Under the pieces are notes generated by a model. That model made no database searches. It saw nothing but the letters and a program-made list of their open reading frames with translations, and had not been told where the DNA came from. Position numbers and translations under genes: made by a program. DNA of 64,000 nt from contig NZ_JAMBNP010000004.1 of the NCBI RefSeq assembly GCF_023715145.1, positions 310,001 through 374,000 of the forward strand, read 5' to 3'. Of this stretch, positions 51,327 to 59,503 are shown in pieces (the first letter of the stretch is position 1; each line of letters begins with the position of its first letter). The stretch comes from Paenibacillus glycanilyticus (GTDB taxonomy: Bacteria > Bacillota > Bacilli > Paenibacillales > Paenibacillaceae).

Positions 51327-52202
51327 CTAGCCTTCGAAATCTTGAAATAACATGCCGTGCCCGCTGTCTTCATAGACTAACGGCTCCAGCTGCTCCCATG
51401 GTCCTTCCAGCTTGCCCGATGTTGAACGGGCAATCGTCTGAACATAGCTGCCCTTATCATACGTCGACCATAACATGACCAGTCGATTCTCCTTGGTCCG
51501 GTATAATTGGCAGCCATCCGTGACATAGACGGATTCTGAGCCGTCAGCCGGATGCTCCCCGTTATCCCAAGGGGCTTCCGAGCCGTTGAACAAGTGAATC
51601 GGATCGGAAGCCCGGTCGGTCAGATCGTCCGTTAACTTTACCGCTTCAACTGTTCCGTCAGCCGTCTGCACCCATTCATGACAATAGACCAACCACGGCT
51701 TGCCCTCTTCGTCCACATACAAGGAGCCATCCAATGTCATATGCTCTTGCGGCGGCACCGGGGCATCCTGCTTTAAGATCTCAAATGGACCTTCTAGCGA
51801 ATCGGATACCGCTATTACGGAACCCCGCCATTGAAGCGGGTAACCTCCGTTCCCCTGCCCCTCCAGCTTCCTGTCGTTATTGTGCAGCGTTACGAACAGA
51901 TAATAACGGCCTTTATAAGCATGGACCTCCGGCGCCCATGCGCCATGCTTCGGATTTGCCCATATTCCGTCAGGAACGCGAAAGACTACATAGGGTCCTT
52001 CCCAGTTAACCAAATCCTTGCTCTTATAAGTTAGAACGCCATACCGGTCGATGCCATGAATTCTTGGGCCTCCGCCCGTATACAAGTAATAGGTTTGCGT
52101 ATTCTGATCGGCCACGATAAACGGATCATGCGCCGGAATATCGGCCAGCTGATGACCTGCGCTTGGGTTTGCAACGTCTGAAGCGGTGTTATACACGTTC
52201 AT
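51327..52202 (-). CDS. GH43 family glycosidase, cut short by TAG
   Basis: 291 residues as encoded. Five-bladed propeller features: the base Asp26 in PAHDPFIV, an Asp in MTLDGSLYVDEEGK and the acid Glu in LVYCHEW. The frame stops at TAG (51329-51327) after GHGMLFQDFEG and then continues in phase with WKLILHSPFRMPDSRCKLYE and about 12 further residues to a TGA at 51237-51235. Intact relatives end with that blade, so the last 30 residues are probably lost and the fold may be unstable. Substrate likely an arabinan or arabinoxylan side chain. Cytoplasmic, no signal peptide. Confidence 0.8.
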   Translation of the reverse strand: MNVYNTASDVANPSAGHQLADIPAHDPFIVADQNTQTYYLYTGGGPRIHGIDRYGVLTYKSKDLVNWEGPYVVFRVPDGIWANPKHGAWAPEVHAYKGRYYLFVTLHNNDRKLEGQGNGGYPLQWRGSVIAVSDSLEGPFEILKQDAPVPPQEHMTLDGSLYVDEEGKPWLVYCHEWVQTADGTVEAVKLTDDLTDRASDPIHLFNGSEAPWDNGEHPADGSESVYVTDGCQLYRTKENRLVMLWSTYDKGSYVQTIARSTSGKLEGPWEQLEPLVYEDSGHGMLFQDFEG

Positions 52203-52314
52203 ATCAACAATCCCTTCCTATTGGTTGTAATCCTTATGAACAGTTCTTGATTCGCGCGGCTATTCCTTTCGCCGGCAGCAAGTTTTTTGGCTCAACCTTG
52301 CTTTCTCTTGAAAG

Positions 52315-53202
52315 CTAATCCAGATGCAATCTCCGGTACTCGCCTGGCGGGACACCCATCTGTTCGGTAAACACGTTCGTAAAATAATGAACGGATTGAA
52401 ATCCCGAATGCGCGGCAATCTCCTTCAACGGCGAAATGGAGGTCTTCAGCAATATTTCCGCTATCTTCAGCCGTTCATTGCGAAGATAGGTCAAGAAGGT
52501 ATCTCCCCCGTCCAATTGGAACAGCCTCGACAGCTGCCTCGTTGAGATGTTCATGTATTCCGCGACTTCCTCGATTTTCAGTGGCCGCGACAAATTATCC
52601 CTAATATATTGCTTGGATTGACGAAGCACCGCATACCGGGTTGAATGTGCCGGCCTTGACGGGTTGGGCAGCGTGCCACTCCCTTCATGGCCAAACGGAC
52701 GCACCAAACTTGCGAGCAGAAGGCCTGCCATTATTCTCAAGTCCTCCGTTTCACTGTAAGGCTGTAAGGAAGCATGCTGATATAACCCTAACCAATAATG
52801 GATTGCCCGGCTGTCCATAGCATCCTGAAATACGGCATTTCCTGCTTCCAGGTCATCTCCGTAATTTGCGTATGCTTCAGCGCGAGAACCCTGTTGATCG
52901 AGCTCATAAGCCACATAGATCATGCTCATCCCCGTCTCGCTGCGAATCTGATGCCAGATACCCGGCCTGGATACGAATAACGTTCCGGCACGCAGCTCAT
53001 AGACGGTATCCTCGTCCTGGTATTCCCCTTCGCCCGACAGCACATAGCAAACCTCATAATAGGAATGCTTGTGAACATGATTGCTATAATGCAGCTGTCT
53101 CCAGTCCCAATAATGAACCCGGAATGCGAGCGAGCTTGTCTGGCATTGCGTAAGCAATTCATTTAGAAAACGAAGACCTCTATCAATTGCTTCTGCATTC
53201 AT
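52315..53202 (-). CDS. AraC-family regulator
   Basis: 295 residues from the ATG at 53202. N-terminal cupin (about 40-100, HSYYEVCYVLSGEGEY, FVSRPGIWHQI) and C-terminal HTH pair (EEVAEYMNISTRQLSRLF, KEIAAHSGFQSVHYFTNVF, GVPPGEYRRLH). It lies between the GH43 gene downstream and a divergent PhyH dioxygenase gene. Either could be its target. Ligand unknown. Confidence 0.9.
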   Translation of the reverse strand: MNAEAIDRGLRFLNELLTQCQTSSLAFRVHYWDWRQLHYSNHVHKHSYYEVCYVLSGEGEYQDEDTVYELRAGTLFVSRPGIWHQIRSETGMSMIYVAYELDQQGSRAEAYANYGDDLEAGNAVFQDAMDSRAIHYWLGLYQHASLQPYSETEDLRIMAGLLLASLVRPFGHEGSGTLPNPSRPAHSTRYAVLRQSKQYIRDNLSRPLKIEEVAEYMNISTRQLSRLFQLDGGDTFLTYLRNERLKIAEILLKTSISPLKEIAAHSGFQSVHYFTNVFTEQMGVPPGEYRRLHLD

Positions 53203-53288
53203 ATCATCCACCGCCTGGCGTAAATTCTTAAAAGGATGGCTTTTTTCGCTAAATACACTTCCTGTCTACAATCCTATAATCAGAGTAT

Positions 53289-53303
53289 AAGTAACCGCTT
53301 ACC
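53289..53303. promoter_or_regulatory. Near-palindrome ahead of the PhyH gene
   Basis: AAGTAACCGCTTACC, arms GTAA/TTAC around a CCGC centre, 30 bases before the PhyH start; possible regulator site. Confidence 0.3.
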
Positions 53304-53331
53304 ATTCCATCAAGTAGAGGAGCGAAAAAAA

Positions 53332-54111
53332 ATGATTAATCAAGCCGATGTAGATTTTTACAAAGAAAATGGATATTTGCTAGTCAAGGGCGTATTCTCT
53401 CCGCAAGAGGTTCAGCAAATGAGAACGGCACTTGACGGGATCTTGAATCGTGCCGCTCAATCGAAGTTTGATTCGAATGCGACCTGGCAAGGCGACTATC
53501 TCCCTCCCGATCAACTGAAGAAGCTGGTCCTGAAAGGCTTCCATGATGTTCATTACCAGGATGCCGCGTTTACGCGCGCTGCCACGCATTCAAACATGGC
53601 TGCGGTATTGTCCCAATTGATTGGTCCAAACGTTCAGCTTCACCATAGTAAGATGCTGGTGAAACCGCCGGAGAACGGTGCGGCCTTCCCTCTTCACCAA
53701 GACGCGCCATACTTCCCGCATGCTACGCATTCCATGCTGGCGGCTAGCGTTCATCTGGATGATTCCGATATGGAGAACGGTTGTCTCTGCGTCATCCCCG
53801 GAACCCATAAGAATGGCATGATGCCGCATGTCGGCCGTCATTACCTGGATCACCGGGAATATCCGATCTCCATGGCGACACCTTGCCCGGCTGAAGCAGG
53901 CGACGTCCTCTTCTTCAACTATTTGACGGTTCATGGCTCGGATATCAACCGCAGTACCCGCAACCGCCGCAACGTGCTCTTCCAATACCGCGATCCGATG
54001 GACCTTCCGACTGAGGACGTTCACGTGAACTGGGGTCAAGGCCTCATGGTATGCGGCGAGAATCCGATCTACCGCGAATATCATCCGAACTACTCCCTTC
54101 AAGCCAAATAG
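53332..54111 (+). CDS. Phytanoyl-CoA dioxygenase (PhyH) family protein
   Basis: 259 residues from the ATG at 53332, with GAGGAG nine bases upstream; a longer frame exists but has no site. The Fe(II)/2-oxoglutarate motif is HQDAPYFPH (HxD) with a distal His in TVHGSDINRS and Arg for 2-oxoglutarate in RNRRNVLFQYRDP. Such enzymes hydroxylate small molecules. Divergent from the AraC gene, so it may be an inducible accessory enzyme of the polysaccharide block. Substrate unknown. Confidence 0.88.
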   Translation: MINQADVDFYKENGYLLVKGVFSPQEVQQMRTALDGILNRAAQSKFDSNATWQGDYLPPDQLKKLVLKGFHDVHYQDAAFTRAATHSNMAAVLSQLIGPNVQLHHSKMLVKPPENGAAFPLHQDAPYFPHATHSMLAASVHLDDSDMENGCLCVIPGTHKNGMMPHVGRHYLDHREYPISMATPCPAEAGDVLFFNYLTVHGSDINRSTRNRRNVLFQYRDPMDLPTEDVHVNWGQGLMVCGENPIYREYHPNYSLQAK

Positions 54112-54118
54112 AAACAAG

Positions 54119-54144
54119 AAAGGCAGCCTGCACAGGCTGCCTTT
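54119..54144. terminator. Bidirectional terminator between PhyH and DAO genes
   Basis: Perfect eleven-pair stem AAAGGCAGCCT/AGGCTGCCTTT with GCAC loop between convergent genes. Confidence 0.8.
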
Positions 54145-54152
54145 CCCTCTTC

Positions 54153-55274
54153 TTATCCCAAAGCTTTACGAACCTCGTATTCGCTCGCATCTATTTCTAA
54201 TTCCATACCTAAAGCCAGCTTTGCTAATTGACTTCCGATAAATGGTCCAGCCGTCAAACCGGATGCGCCAAGCCCATTGCCCGTGAATAGATTGTCCCAA
54301 CCCGGAACCGCTCCAAACACCGGCAGGAAATCTGCGGTAAACGGCCGGAACCCTACCCGCACCTCCAGGAAAGTACTGCCCGCAAGCTTGGGGGCGATAT
54401 TCATCCCCTTATTCAAAATCTCCTGCATTCCGCCAGCAGTAATGCGGGTATCATAGCCCGAAATATCATTCTCGTGCGTAGCTCCAATAACCATTCTTTG
54501 CCGATCGAAGGCGAGCAGGTACTGGTCTGACGGAGGCATGATCACAGGCCAGCCGCCTGTCTGCTGATCGGTGTCTTCCAGCTGTACATGCATAATCTGA
54601 GCCTTCTGATAACTCACTTTGAAATCTATTCCAAGGGGCTGCAGCAAAGCTCCCGCCCATGCTCCCGCACACACCACAACCTTATCAGCCGGGTAAATTG
54701 CGGAACCGACTTTAACTCCCGTTACCCGGTTGAATTTATGCTCGATTACGGCATCCCCGCTAACAAGCTCTGCCCCATGACGCGTGGCTGAACGGATTAA
54801 AGCATCGCGAAGAGCCCTGCCATCCACTCGGGCAGCACCGCTGATATGAACAGAGGAATACTCGTCTGCCAGCAGCGGGAACCGTTCCAGCGTCTCCTTC
54901 TCGTCCAGACAAGCGATATTTCCAATCTCCGGAGCATCCTTCAGCCTGTCATAAGCACGCTCCTCCAGCTTTTTGAGCTTATCCATGTCCGTATGTATAC
55001 TTAAGGCTCCGACCTGGGCATAACCGGTATCCGTTTCCCCCTCTGCCTCCAGGTCAGCAATTAACGCCGGATAATAACGGGCTCCGCCTTTGACAAGCTG
55101 ATACCAAGCTTTGTTGCGCCGTTGAGACAACCAGGGGCAAATAATGCCGGCAGCCGCATCCGTAGCCTGTCCTTTATCCTTTCGATCTATGATAAGGACC
55201 TCGGCACCCGACTTGGCTAACTGATAGGCTGTCGATGCCCCAAGAATCCCCGCGCCAATAACAATGACTTTCAT
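54153..55274 (-). CDS. FAD-dependent amino acid oxidase (DAO) family
   Basis: 373 residues. GAGILGASTAYQLAK binds FAD at the N-terminus, DRKDKGQATDAAAGIICPWL follows, and the C-terminal GNGLGASGLTAGPFIGSQL is the second FAD/substrate region. Glycine oxidase/D-amino acid dehydrogenase-like; soluble. AAGGAG upstream of the ATG. Convergent with the PhyH gene and separate from it. Actual amine substrate unknown. Confidence 0.88.
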   Translation of the reverse strand: MKVIVIGAGILGASTAYQLAKSGAEVLIIDRKDKGQATDAAAGIICPWLSQRRNKAWYQLVKGGARYYPALIADLEAEGETDTGYAQVGALSIHTDMDKLKKLEERAYDRLKDAPEIGNIACLDEKETLERFPLLADEYSSVHISGAARVDGRALRDALIRSATRHGAELVSGDAVIEHKFNRVTGVKVGSAIYPADKVVVCAGAWAGALLQPLGIDFKVSYQKAQIMHVQLEDTDQQTGGWPVIMPPSDQYLLAFDRQRMVIGATHENDISGYDTRITAGGMQEILNKGMNIAPKLAGSTFLEVRVGFRPFTADFLPVFGAVPGWDNLFTGNGLGASGLTAGPFIGSQLAKLALGMELEIDASEYEVRKALG

Positions 55275-55319
55275 GCTTAACTCTCCTTCCTGCTGTTCCT
55301 ATTATAGAGGTTAACCTAT

Positions 55320-55346
55320 AAAAAACGACAGCGATTGGCTGCCGTT
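55320..55346 (-). terminator. Terminator of the K+ channel gene
   Basis: Eleven-pair stem AAAACGACAGC/GCTGCCGTTTT with one mismatch, 10 bases past the stop at 55357. The T-run on the minus strand comes from the stem base. Confidence 0.55.
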
Positions 55347-55356
55347 TTGTCCAAAT

Positions 55357-56373
55357 TTATTTGCGCTGGAGCTTGTGGTAGGTCTGTTCATCCGATATGA
55401 CGAACAACCTGGCATCAGGGGGAATCGGAAGATTTAATTTCCGGTTGATTCCAAGATCACCTCGGTCGGATAAGAGGGTTGCCCCATGCTCCAGCGTGCC
55501 GAGGAAGGCATCCTTGTACGTTTTCCATTCCGGTCTGACCGGAATTTCGTAAATATCGTCCCCAACCTCCCTGCTGATCAGCTGGTTAATGATTTCCGAG
55601 CTGCCTTGCTGCAGCGCTGCGCGAACGGCCAGTCTGGAGACCGCGTCATACGAGAGGACGAAATCATTGACATGAACATGCCGGAAGTTCTTCGTGTTCT
55701 TATCCTGCGTAATCTCCACGGTCGTATGTACGCTTGGATGCAGCCGTTCGATGCTGGATGCAATCAAGAGCGTCTTGCCGTCCGCGAGCGCCGGTTCGTC
55801 AATCCGCGTATCTGCAAAAATAATGACTGCCTTCGCCTGCTTGATCATCGCTCTCTCCAGCACTTCTTCCGCAGAAGGATCCCCGCTTATGAAATGAATC
55901 TCATGGCGGTCCGTAACCGGATGCTTATCCGATTCATCAATGATGACAATATGCGAGGACGGCGAAAAGGACAGGATCTCTTCTATGGCATACTGGGCTT
56001 TCTTGCTCCAGTTAATGATAATGATGTGATCTTTCCCATGAAAATTCAATTTCCCTGCCTCCCAATGCTTATAGATAGTCGATAATAAATCAATGATTTT
56101 GCCAATGATCAAGCTAAGCAGACCAATCCCAAATACATAAATAAACAGAGTGAAGATTTTCCCGGGTAAGGTCTTGGCGAAATAGTCGCCATAACCCACC
56201 GTCGCCATTGTTGTCATGACCCAATATAAGGCGTTAAACCAGGTATGAAAGGTAGCTGGCTCAAGAGCATAAGCGATACTGGCACTGCCGAATACAAAGG
56301 CGATGACCACAATGAAGATCGTCCGGTTTGGCACCCGCAGCACCTTCATCATCGTCCTCAGAATAAAAGGCAA
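55357..56373 (-). CDS. Potassium channel with RCK/TrkA-N domain (YugO-like)
   Basis: 338 residues from a TTG at 56373 with GGAGG nine bases upstream. Two membrane helices flank a pore loop carrying the selectivity filter TVGYGD (58-63). From about 115 onward there is an RCK Rossmann-type domain (HIIIINWSKKAQYAIEEI, VIIDESDKHP). This is the layout of B. subtilis YugO, a K+ efflux channel used in signalling within biofilms. Potassium selectivity is clear; the regulatory ligand is not. Confidence 0.9.
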   Translation of the reverse strand: MPFILRTMMKVLRVPNRTIFIVVIAFVFGSASIAYALEPATFHTWFNALYWVMTTMATVGYGDYFAKTLPGKIFTLFIYVFGIGLLSLIIGKIIDLLSTIYKHWEAGKLNFHGKDHIIIINWSKKAQYAIEEILSFSPSSHIVIIDESDKHPVTDRHEIHFISGDPSAEEVLERAMIKQAKAVIIFADTRIDEPALADGKTLLIASSIERLHPSVHTTVEITQDKNTKNFRHVHVNDFVLSYDAVSRLAVRAALQQGSSEIINQLISREVGDDIYEIPVRPEWKTYKDAFLGTLEHGATLLSDRGDLGINRKLNLPIPPDARLFVISDEQTYHKLQRK

Positions 56374-56443
56374 ATCAAAGTCCTCCTCTATTCATTAATT
56401 CCTGTTTGTATTCGGCATCACTCGCCTAATTCCTTTATAATAA

Positions 56444-57346
56444 TTACCAATTCTCCTCAGTCAGCTCCGCCATTACCGCCATAGCCGCTTTGCTCCCCGA
56501 GGCCGCGGCATAGATTAATTGGGAAGGCATGACATACACGGTATCTCCGGCCGCAAAGACGCCTTCCGCTGTCGTCATGCCCATTTCGTTTGTCATAATG
56601 CCTCCGTTATCCGTAACGGCATAGCCCAATGCTTCTTGGAAGTCGATTTTAGAAATTTGAGCGGGATCAATAAACCCTCCGCTTCGTTCAATTGACGTGC
56701 CGTCTGTAAAATGCACCTTCTCCAGCCTGCCATCCTGCCCGGCTAATGACGAGATTGGCGTATCCATAACCGGAATCCCTCTTGCCGCAAGCTGCTCCCG
56801 CTGCTCGGAGCTAAGCACATCCGTTGTTCCGTTGGTACATACGATGATGTCCCGGCTCCAATTCCGAAGCAGCTTGACCTTATGAAACGCGCTTGGCATA
56901 TCCGAGATGACGACAAGCGGTTGATCTCTTAATTCCCAGCCGTCACAGAACGGACAGGCAAACAGGCTTTTTCCATAATGCTCCCGTACGCCTTCAATCT
57001 CCGGAAGCTCTTCCTTCAAACCGGCTGCTAGAATAATCTTGCCTGCCAGCATTTCATCACCTGATTTGGTGACAACGGCAAATCCGTCCTCGGTCCTCCG
57101 AATATCCGTCACATCCGTCTCCCAATGCTTGACTGTCGGATAGCCCAGAACCTCTTCGTAAGCTATGCGCCGGAATTCCGCAGGCTCAATCCCGTCTCTC
57201 GTAATAAACCCGTGAGAAGCATGCGTGACCTTGTTTCTTGGCTGACTGTTATCAAACAGAGCAACCGTGCGTCTCGCCCTGCCCAACACCAACGCCGCAT
57301 TTAAACCTGCCGGTCCGCCTCCAATAATGGCAACATCGTATCTCAT
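56444..57346 (-). CDS. Thioredoxin reductase-like NAD(P)/FAD oxidoreductase
   Basis: 300 residues. FAD site IIGGGPAGLNAAL, redox-active pair C131-x2-C134 in ACPFCDGWE, a second nucleotide-binding region, and C-terminal GVFAAGDTVYVMP. AGGAGG upstream of the ATG. The FAD-dependent reductase shape and CPFC motif match TrxB-like proteins that serve thioredoxin, glutaredoxin-like or bacillithiol partners. No thioredoxin gene is adjacent, so the partner is unknown. Confidence 0.88.
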   Translation of the reverse strand: MRYDVAIIGGGPAGLNAALVLGRARRTVALFDNSQPRNKVTHASHGFITRDGIEPAEFRRIAYEEVLGYPTVKHWETDVTDIRRTEDGFAVVTKSGDEMLAGKIILAAGLKEELPEIEGVREHYGKSLFACPFCDGWELRDQPLVVISDMPSAFHKVKLLRNWSRDIIVCTNGTTDVLSSEQREQLAARGIPVMDTPISSLAGQDGRLEKVHFTDGTSIERSGGFIDPAQISKIDFQEALGYAVTDNGGIMTNEMGMTTAEGVFAAGDTVYVMPSQLIYAAASGSKAAMAVMAELTEENW

Positions 57347-57520
57347 TCTTTATTCCTCCTATTTAACATAGACTTTAAAGACTTATAATATCCGTGATTG
57401 CCGTAAAATGAACATTGCGCCGGAACAGACTAGGCAATGTTACTCCTGTAAATTAACTTCCTATTCCTCGCCCAATCACGGACTTCATATATCTATAATA
57501 ACTATAATGGCAAGATTCCG

Positions 57521-58141
57521 TCAATACGAATCCCTAATAAAGAATTCCTTGTATCGCTGCACAACAAAGCTTAAGATACCCAAATGCTCTTCGACATCCC
57601 CTGTTTCCAGTCCGTGATTTGCCTTCGGAATGACGTACACGCCGCGGTTATCCTCCATTTGTTCCGCCGCATCCCAATTGAACCATTCGTCCTTATCACC
57701 GTAGATCACAATACGATCATATGTATTCAAGTAAGGAATTGTTCTTTCCAATGGGGTCAAAAAGATATGCCTAATTTCTCTTTGAAGCATTTTATGCACC
57801 TCGCCCGCAACAACGGTTCCAAGGCTTTTGCTGACAAAGACGACATGTTCATATTGCGGCAGCAGATGTTGGATAGACTGGTAACTTTCTTCTATCAATC
57901 TTGTCAGGCTTTGAATATCCAGGCTGGTTCTCGCTGCCTGATGCCCATATTCCAGCAACACAATATCATAACCGGACTGAAGTGCGGTTTTACCGGCATA
58001 ATGAAGCAGGGGCAGCTCGCAGGAATAGTTTTGCCCCGGGAACAAGACGGCAAGCCGCTTGCTCTGACCTTCTCTTTTCACATATTTTTGCAACAGCTGA
58101 ATTCCCCAACTAGATGGCACTTTAATCAGCTCCGGATTAAT
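57521..58141 (-). CDS. Alpha/beta hydrolase, uncertain start
   Basis: About 200 residues. LFPGQNYSCELPLLHYAGKT, then VFVSKSLGTVVAG with the nucleophile Ser in SKSLG and YGDKDEWFNW then NHGLE for the acid/His region. No ATG lies near a ribosome site: a GAGG at 58150-58147 precedes ATT codons at 58144 and 58141, giving INPELIKVPSSWG, and the next possible start is GTG at 58120. I use the ATT at 58141; the gene may have lost its ATG by one base. Substrate unknown. Confidence 0.72.
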   Translation of the reverse strand: MNPELIKVPSSWGIQLLQKYVKREGQSKRLAVLFPGQNYSCELPLLHYAGKTALQSGYDIVLLEYGHQAARTSLDIQSLTRLIEESYQSIQHLLPQYEHVVFVSKSLGTVVAGEVHKMLQREIRHIFLTPLERTIPYLNTYDRIVIYGDKDEWFNWDAAEQMEDNRGVYVIPKANHGLETGDVEEHLGILSFVVQRYKEFFIRDSY

Positions 58142-58159
58142 AATAACCTCCCCCTTCGC

Positions 58160-58261
58160 TTATAGATGGCTTAGTAGATAGCCTAACGCAATCATACTGA
58201 TTATTATTGCTATTATACTTAACGCAAGCGCGATGGCAACGATTTTTGAAACGTTTATCAT
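58160..58261 (-). CDS. Small single-helix membrane peptide (33 residues)
   Basis: ATG at 58261 with GGAGG seven bases upstream. Residues 5-31 form one hydrophobic helix (VAIALALSIIAIIISMIALG), ending YLLSHL. It follows the GerAB remnant on the same strand, 24 bases away. Function unknown. Confidence 0.6.
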   Translation of the reverse strand: MINVSKIVAIALALSIIAIIISMIALGYLLSHL

Positions 58262-58285
58262 TCATCAGCCTCCCGTAGCCGTTCG

Positions 58286-58582
58286 TTAATTCTTAAACGC
58301 TTGACCTAAGAGGTTAGTTGCGCAAATCCCAAGTATGGCGCCGCCGGCTTTCCCCAGCGCCTGCTGGAATACGCCGTATATATTCTTTTGTTCCGAATGG
58401 CGGATAAGGGATAAGAACCACCAGATCAGGAACTTGCCGATAAAGGTACATGCGAATGTAGCAACCCAGGCATCCCGTCCCAGATCGGAAGCCAAATTCA
58501 TTAAGATGGCCGTCCCTTCAAGAAACAAGAAGATTAGAATAGACAAATGAAGCGGGGAATAGCTATCCATTCTTCTGATCAT
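58286..58582 (-). pseudogene. GerAB-type germination permease, N-terminal fragment
   Basis: 98 residues from the ATG at 58582 (GGGGGAGGC upstream). Start MIRRMDSYSPLHLSILIFLF, then LEGTAILMNLASDLGRDAWV and GKFLIWWFLSLIRHSEQ match the first two to three helices of GerAB/APC spore-germination permeases, which run to about 365 residues. The frame ends after ATNLLGQAFKN where relatives continue, so the last 270 residues were removed. An overlapping frame of 35 codons (58686-58579) ends in ATGA with this start and may be what is left of a gerA-type upstream gene. Confidence 0.75.
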
Positions 58583-58798
58583 GCCTCCCCCCTCCCCTTC
58601 GTCTTACCCTTCGTTTCCTTCCAATCCAGCACGGCAGAATAAACGATCGCGGCAATAACTATATTGAAACATCCCTTGCCTCCCATGAAACGCTCACTCG
58701 CTTCTAACTATAGCACAAGGAAGTCAAGCCCCCGTAGAACGCCGATGAAAGTCAATCGTTTTATTTTTCGTCACCGTAAAACAGTTCAATAAAAAAAA

Positions 58799-58813
58799 CC
58801 GCGAAAATCGCGG
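58799..58813 (-). terminator. Terminator of the TetR gene
   Basis: Six-pair stem CCGCGA/TCGCGG with three-base loop followed on the minus strand by TTTTTTTT; directly abuts the stop at 58815. Confidence 0.75.
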
Positions 58814-58814
58814 C

Positions 58815-59381
58815 TCAATGAACAGGCTTTTGATACATCGATTTCAGAATACTGCTCAGCTGCTCGCTCATATACTCCGGAGTTTGGCTGAAGCCTTCCT
58901 CGTTCCACTGAATAAGCAGGCCCATGATGGCATTAACCAGATAAGCGATGACAAACGTATTGCTTGTTCCGCTGGACCCGGTGCTTTCGATCATCAATCC
59001 TTTAATCTTCTCAAAGAGGGAGTAATAATAGGAGATCGAGGATTTTTTATCGAAAACAATTTCGTAAAACGGCTGATACTTCTTCACATGGTGGAAAATC
59101 CGGATGGTTGCGGGATCGAGCAGCGTATGGTTCATCTCGGTTACATGCTTATACGGCTCGTAGTATGACTCCTCCAGATCCTTGAGCAGATGATTGAGAT
59201 GCTCGTCGAACAATGCCCCAACATCGTTATAATGCAAATAAAAGGTTCCTCTATTAACACCCGCCTCACGGCATAACGTGGAGACGGAGATGGATTCCAA
59301 TGTTTGCTTCTTCAACAAAGCAAGAAGCGCCTGATGCAAGGCTCTCTTCGTTTTTACAATCCTCAGATCGTTCTCATTCAT
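58815..59381 (-). CDS. TetR/AcrR-family regulator
   Basis: 188 residues. HTH SVSTLCREAGVNRGTFYLHY at about 30-50; the C-terminal domain carries the SYYEPYKHVTEMNHTLLDP segment typical of the TetR_C_8 group. It lies downstream of an SDR gene on the same strand. An inverted repeat in the SDR promoter (60290-60307) is a good candidate target. AGGAC upstream of the ATG. Confidence 0.88.
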   Translation of the reverse strand: MNENDLRIVKTKRALHQALLALLKKQTLESISVSTLCREAGVNRGTFYLHYNDVGALFDEHLNHLLKDLEESYYEPYKHVTEMNHTLLDPATIRIFHHVKKYQPFYEIVFDKKSSISYYYSLFEKIKGLMIESTGSSGTSNTFVIAYLVNAIMGLLIQWNEEGFSQTPEYMSEQLSSILKSMYQKPVH

Positions 59382-59458
59382 GTCCTGCTACACCTCATGA
59401 CTGTCGGTTTATCCTCTTATGCCAGTCCTACTAGTATAGCATCATCTGACAAGAAAAA

Positions 59459-59486
59459 AAGTTGCAAACCTAACGGCCTGCAACTT
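59459..59486 (-). terminator. Terminator of the SDR gene
   Basis: Eight-pair stem AAGTTGCA/TGCAACTT with a twelve-base loop followed by a T-run on the minus strand. Confidence 0.65.
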
Positions 59487-59503
59487 GTTGTATAAATAAC
59501 GAA

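Noticed and set aside
13471-51329. Idea that UAG is read as an amino acid (three frames continue past TAG)
   Set aside because: TAG is an ordinary gene end elsewhere in the window, for example the DUF5682 gene at 3191-3193, and two of the genes carry further lesions. Pseudogenes or sequence errors are simpler.
55486-56085. Plus-strand open frame of 199 codons
   Set aside because: Antisense to the potassium channel gene.
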